Below are positions 62,974 to 64,000 of a DNA stretch of 64,000 nt, piece after piece. Source of the stretch: Cryomorphaceae bacterium (GTDB taxonomy: Bacteria > Bacteroidota > Bacteroidia > Flavobacteriales > Schleiferiaceae); assembly GCA_020832345.1 (NCBI GenBank), contig JAFIEY010000006.1:29150-93149 (forward strand), given 5' to 3'. The translations under genes and the position numbers were made by a program. The notes beneath the pieces are model-generated. The model saw only the letters and a program-made list of their open reading frames with translations, did no database searches and was not told the origin of the DNA. Position 1 is the first letter of the stretch, and each line of letters begins with the position of its first letter.

Positions 62974-63237
62974 TATTAATATTTTGAAAATTTCTCATGT
63001 TACCTAGTGTCAGCAAGAAAAGTCCAATGATTACCTAATTGCATGCAGGTGAAATTTTTCGTGATAAAGTGCAGGGCCGAGGAAGTAAAATGCATCCCTC
63101 ATTGTACTTTTGTCGCAAATAATTAGTCATTGTTTTGATACCCATACGAGAAAGTGTTTCTCATACAAAAGAACCATCATAAGTAGTTTAGGGTTTTCCG
63201 AAGGGTTGGGCAATTGGTCGTAGAAAAAATTACAATA
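62974..63237 (+). other. Intergenic region before the DUF4258-like gene
   Basis: The rest of the 489-bp gap after copy F. A -7-like TACTTTTG lies at 63105-63112, 126 bases before the next ATG, without a clear -33 box. No gene or structure recognised. Confidence 0.4.
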
Positions 63238-63645
63238 ATGAAGCAGTATATTCGTCGGTTTTTTTATTTTGGGATAGGTGTATTTTTAGGTTCCCTCGTT
63301 GTTATGGCATTATTTGGCGACCGGGACATTCAATGTTCTTATTTCCCGAATGACCGCGTGCTATACGACATGCGGAAAAAGGAATTGGTTGTAGTTCCAT
63401 ATGCCCGTTGCATCATGGAATGTGTGCAGTTTCCAGATTCTAATTTTGTTCAAATTTTAAAGGAATCCCGGGTGAATTTTAGTCAGAGTGAAGCCCAGGC
63501 CGACAAGCCTTGTAAAAAATATTTACTTCATTGGACAGATGCCGATAAATCTGAATGGGACATCCTCACCCTAAAATGCGAAGACACGTTGCGAATACTC
63601 TCCCTGCAATCGGTTGATCATACTTTGGATTGTAGATGTCCTTGA
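63238..63645 (+). CDS. Membrane-anchored DUF4258-like protein
   Basis: A 135-residue protein with one N-terminal membrane segment (residues 6-23, 'FFYFGIGVFLGSLVVMALF'). The outside part resembles DUF4258 proteins of Bacteroidota: 'YARCIMECVQFPDSNFVQIL' near 52-71, 'VNFSQSEAQADKPCKKYLLH' near 77-96, 'TLKCEDTLRIL' and a final cysteine pair 'LDCRCP'. Six cysteines suggest disulfides or metal binding outside the cytoplasm. ATG 63238 is chosen over 63214 because it gives the standard MKxx-basic-hydrophobic start. Its function is unknown. Confidence 0.72.
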   Translation: MKQYIRRFFYFGIGVFLGSLVVMALFGDRDIQCSYFPNDRVLYDMRKKELVVVPYARCIMECVQFPDSNFVQILKESRVNFSQSEAQADKPCKKYLLHWTDADKSEWDILTLKCEDTLRILSLQSVDHTLDCRCP

Positions 63646-63859
63646 TTTTAGACTGAACTATTTTCGGTATTCGTTGGGGTTTCGTGAGACCGGAATCATT
63701 TGGTTCGTGGTCTTTTTTGTTCTGTAAACATTCGGGTAATCGGGACGTTTTTAATTGACAGTTGACAATGTGGGCGAGGAACTGTTTTTGGTTTTTGTAG
63801 AGATTGCGAGAGCCTGATACCATTTGGTCGTCGTTTTTATAATATTTACCACATGCACT

Positions 63860-63940
63860 AATCAACCCCGTAGGGGTGTTGATGATTATAGCAAAACGAC
63901 ACAACACACACGAATCAACCCCGTAGGGGTGTTGATGATT
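63860..63940. repeat. Two copies of a REP-like hairpin repeat
   Basis: Two identical 28-bp units beginning AATCAACCCCGTAGGGGTG lie at 63860-63887 and 63913-63940, 25 bases apart. Each can fold (ATCAAC..CCC with GGGGTGTTGAT). Short CCCCGTAGGGG hairpins are a known type of dispersed repeat in Bacteroidota. Two copies with an unrelated spacer are not a CRISPR array. The 215 bases before them (63646-63859) show nothing I can name. Confidence 0.75.
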
Positions 63941-63961
63941 TTAACATTACAAAAACGGAAA

Positions 63962-63989
63962 TAAGGGCAACCACAAGGGATTGCCCCTA
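63962..63989. repeat. Hairpin repeat at the window edge
   Basis: GGGCAA (63965-63970) pairs with TTGCCC (63981-63986), extended by neighbouring bases with one mismatch, around CCACAAGGGA. It may be part of a larger repeat cut off by the window end. Confidence 0.5.
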
Positions 63990-64000
63990 CACCATTCGGT

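Noticed and set aside
63566..63907. Minus-strand frame of 113 codons near the end
   Set aside because: It overlaps the DUF4258-like gene and a REP unit, and its product has no signal, domain or usual composition.
63860..63940. Possible CRISPR array
   Set aside because: Only two repeat units, each a hairpin with a GTA centre, one spacer of 25 bases, and no cas genes nearby; it fits a REP-like repeat.

Overview
The window is a chromosomal stretch from a member of the Bacteroidota, most likely a marine or aquatic Saprospirales-type bacterium. The support is: promoters of the Bacteroidota form TTTG-N17-TAnnTTTG; TonB-dependent receptors, one paired with a GLPGLI protein; a PorE-like OmpA protein; many secreted proteins and lipoproteins; and a carotenoid gene set (CrtD-, CruF-, CrtZ- and heterodimer-type lycopene cyclase-like) that predicts a saproxanthin-type pigment. 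The assignment rests on gene content only; no rRNA is present.

Layout. 1-0.85 kb: the end of hisS and a small esterase. 1.1-9.4 kb: one packed plus-strand unit, MORN-like protein - crtD - cruF - crtZ - crtY - PIG-L deacetylase - a 33-residue membrane peptide - Na+/solute symporter, followed by a TPR protein. 10.5-16.3 kb: minus-strand genes including an operon of sialidase-like lipoprotein - pepE - recR - priA. 16.5-20 kb: a barrel protein, fbp, a shared terminator, tRNA-Arg(CCG) and a porin-like protein. 20.2-26.1 kb: GLPGLI protein, its barrel partner and a TonB receptor. 26.3-30.6 kb: pckA, two DUF proteins and a saccharopine-dehydrogenase-like protein. 30.8-37.8 kb: two AT-rich lipoproteins of unknown role, an ABC-F ATPase, an OprP-like porin and a secreted unknown. 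37.9-49.2 kb: M61 and M13 peptidases, an unusually short DXS, a fatty acid desaturase and a coupled pair of amidohydrolase-fold proteins. 49.4-62.4 kb: YdcF-like protein, DegT aminotransferase, DAACS symporter, AsmA-like protein overlapping a PorE-like OmpA protein, O-antigen-ligase-like protein, metallophosphoesterase and pdxJ. 62.5-64 kb: two small membrane or exported proteins and short hairpin repeats.

The strongest non-genic signal is a family of short non-coding palindromic elements (MITE-like, 50-142 bp). Eight copies have both ends and one is truncated. Their imperfect terminal inverted repeats read GAGTCTGCTCTAAAAAG at one end and GAGTCCACTCTAAAAAG at the other. Five copies are flanked by exact 6-bp direct repeats (ATATAA, AATTTT, AAAATT, ATGCCT, AAGTTT) and a sixth by a 5/6 match, which indicates transposition. 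One copy has split a transcription terminator: removing it together with one hexamer restores a perfect 17-bp stem. All copies lie between genes, several right at stop codons, and three have lost their interior between short direct repeats. No matching transposase gene is in the window.

Other points of interest: the membrane peptide tucked between PIG-L and the symporter; three amidohydrolase domains of which only one keeps its HxH metal site; a DXS about 60 residues shorter than E. coli DXS in the middle; an AsmA protein with a long helical tail co-translated with an OmpA protein; and a GC-rich hairpin element of about 200 bp beside one MITE.
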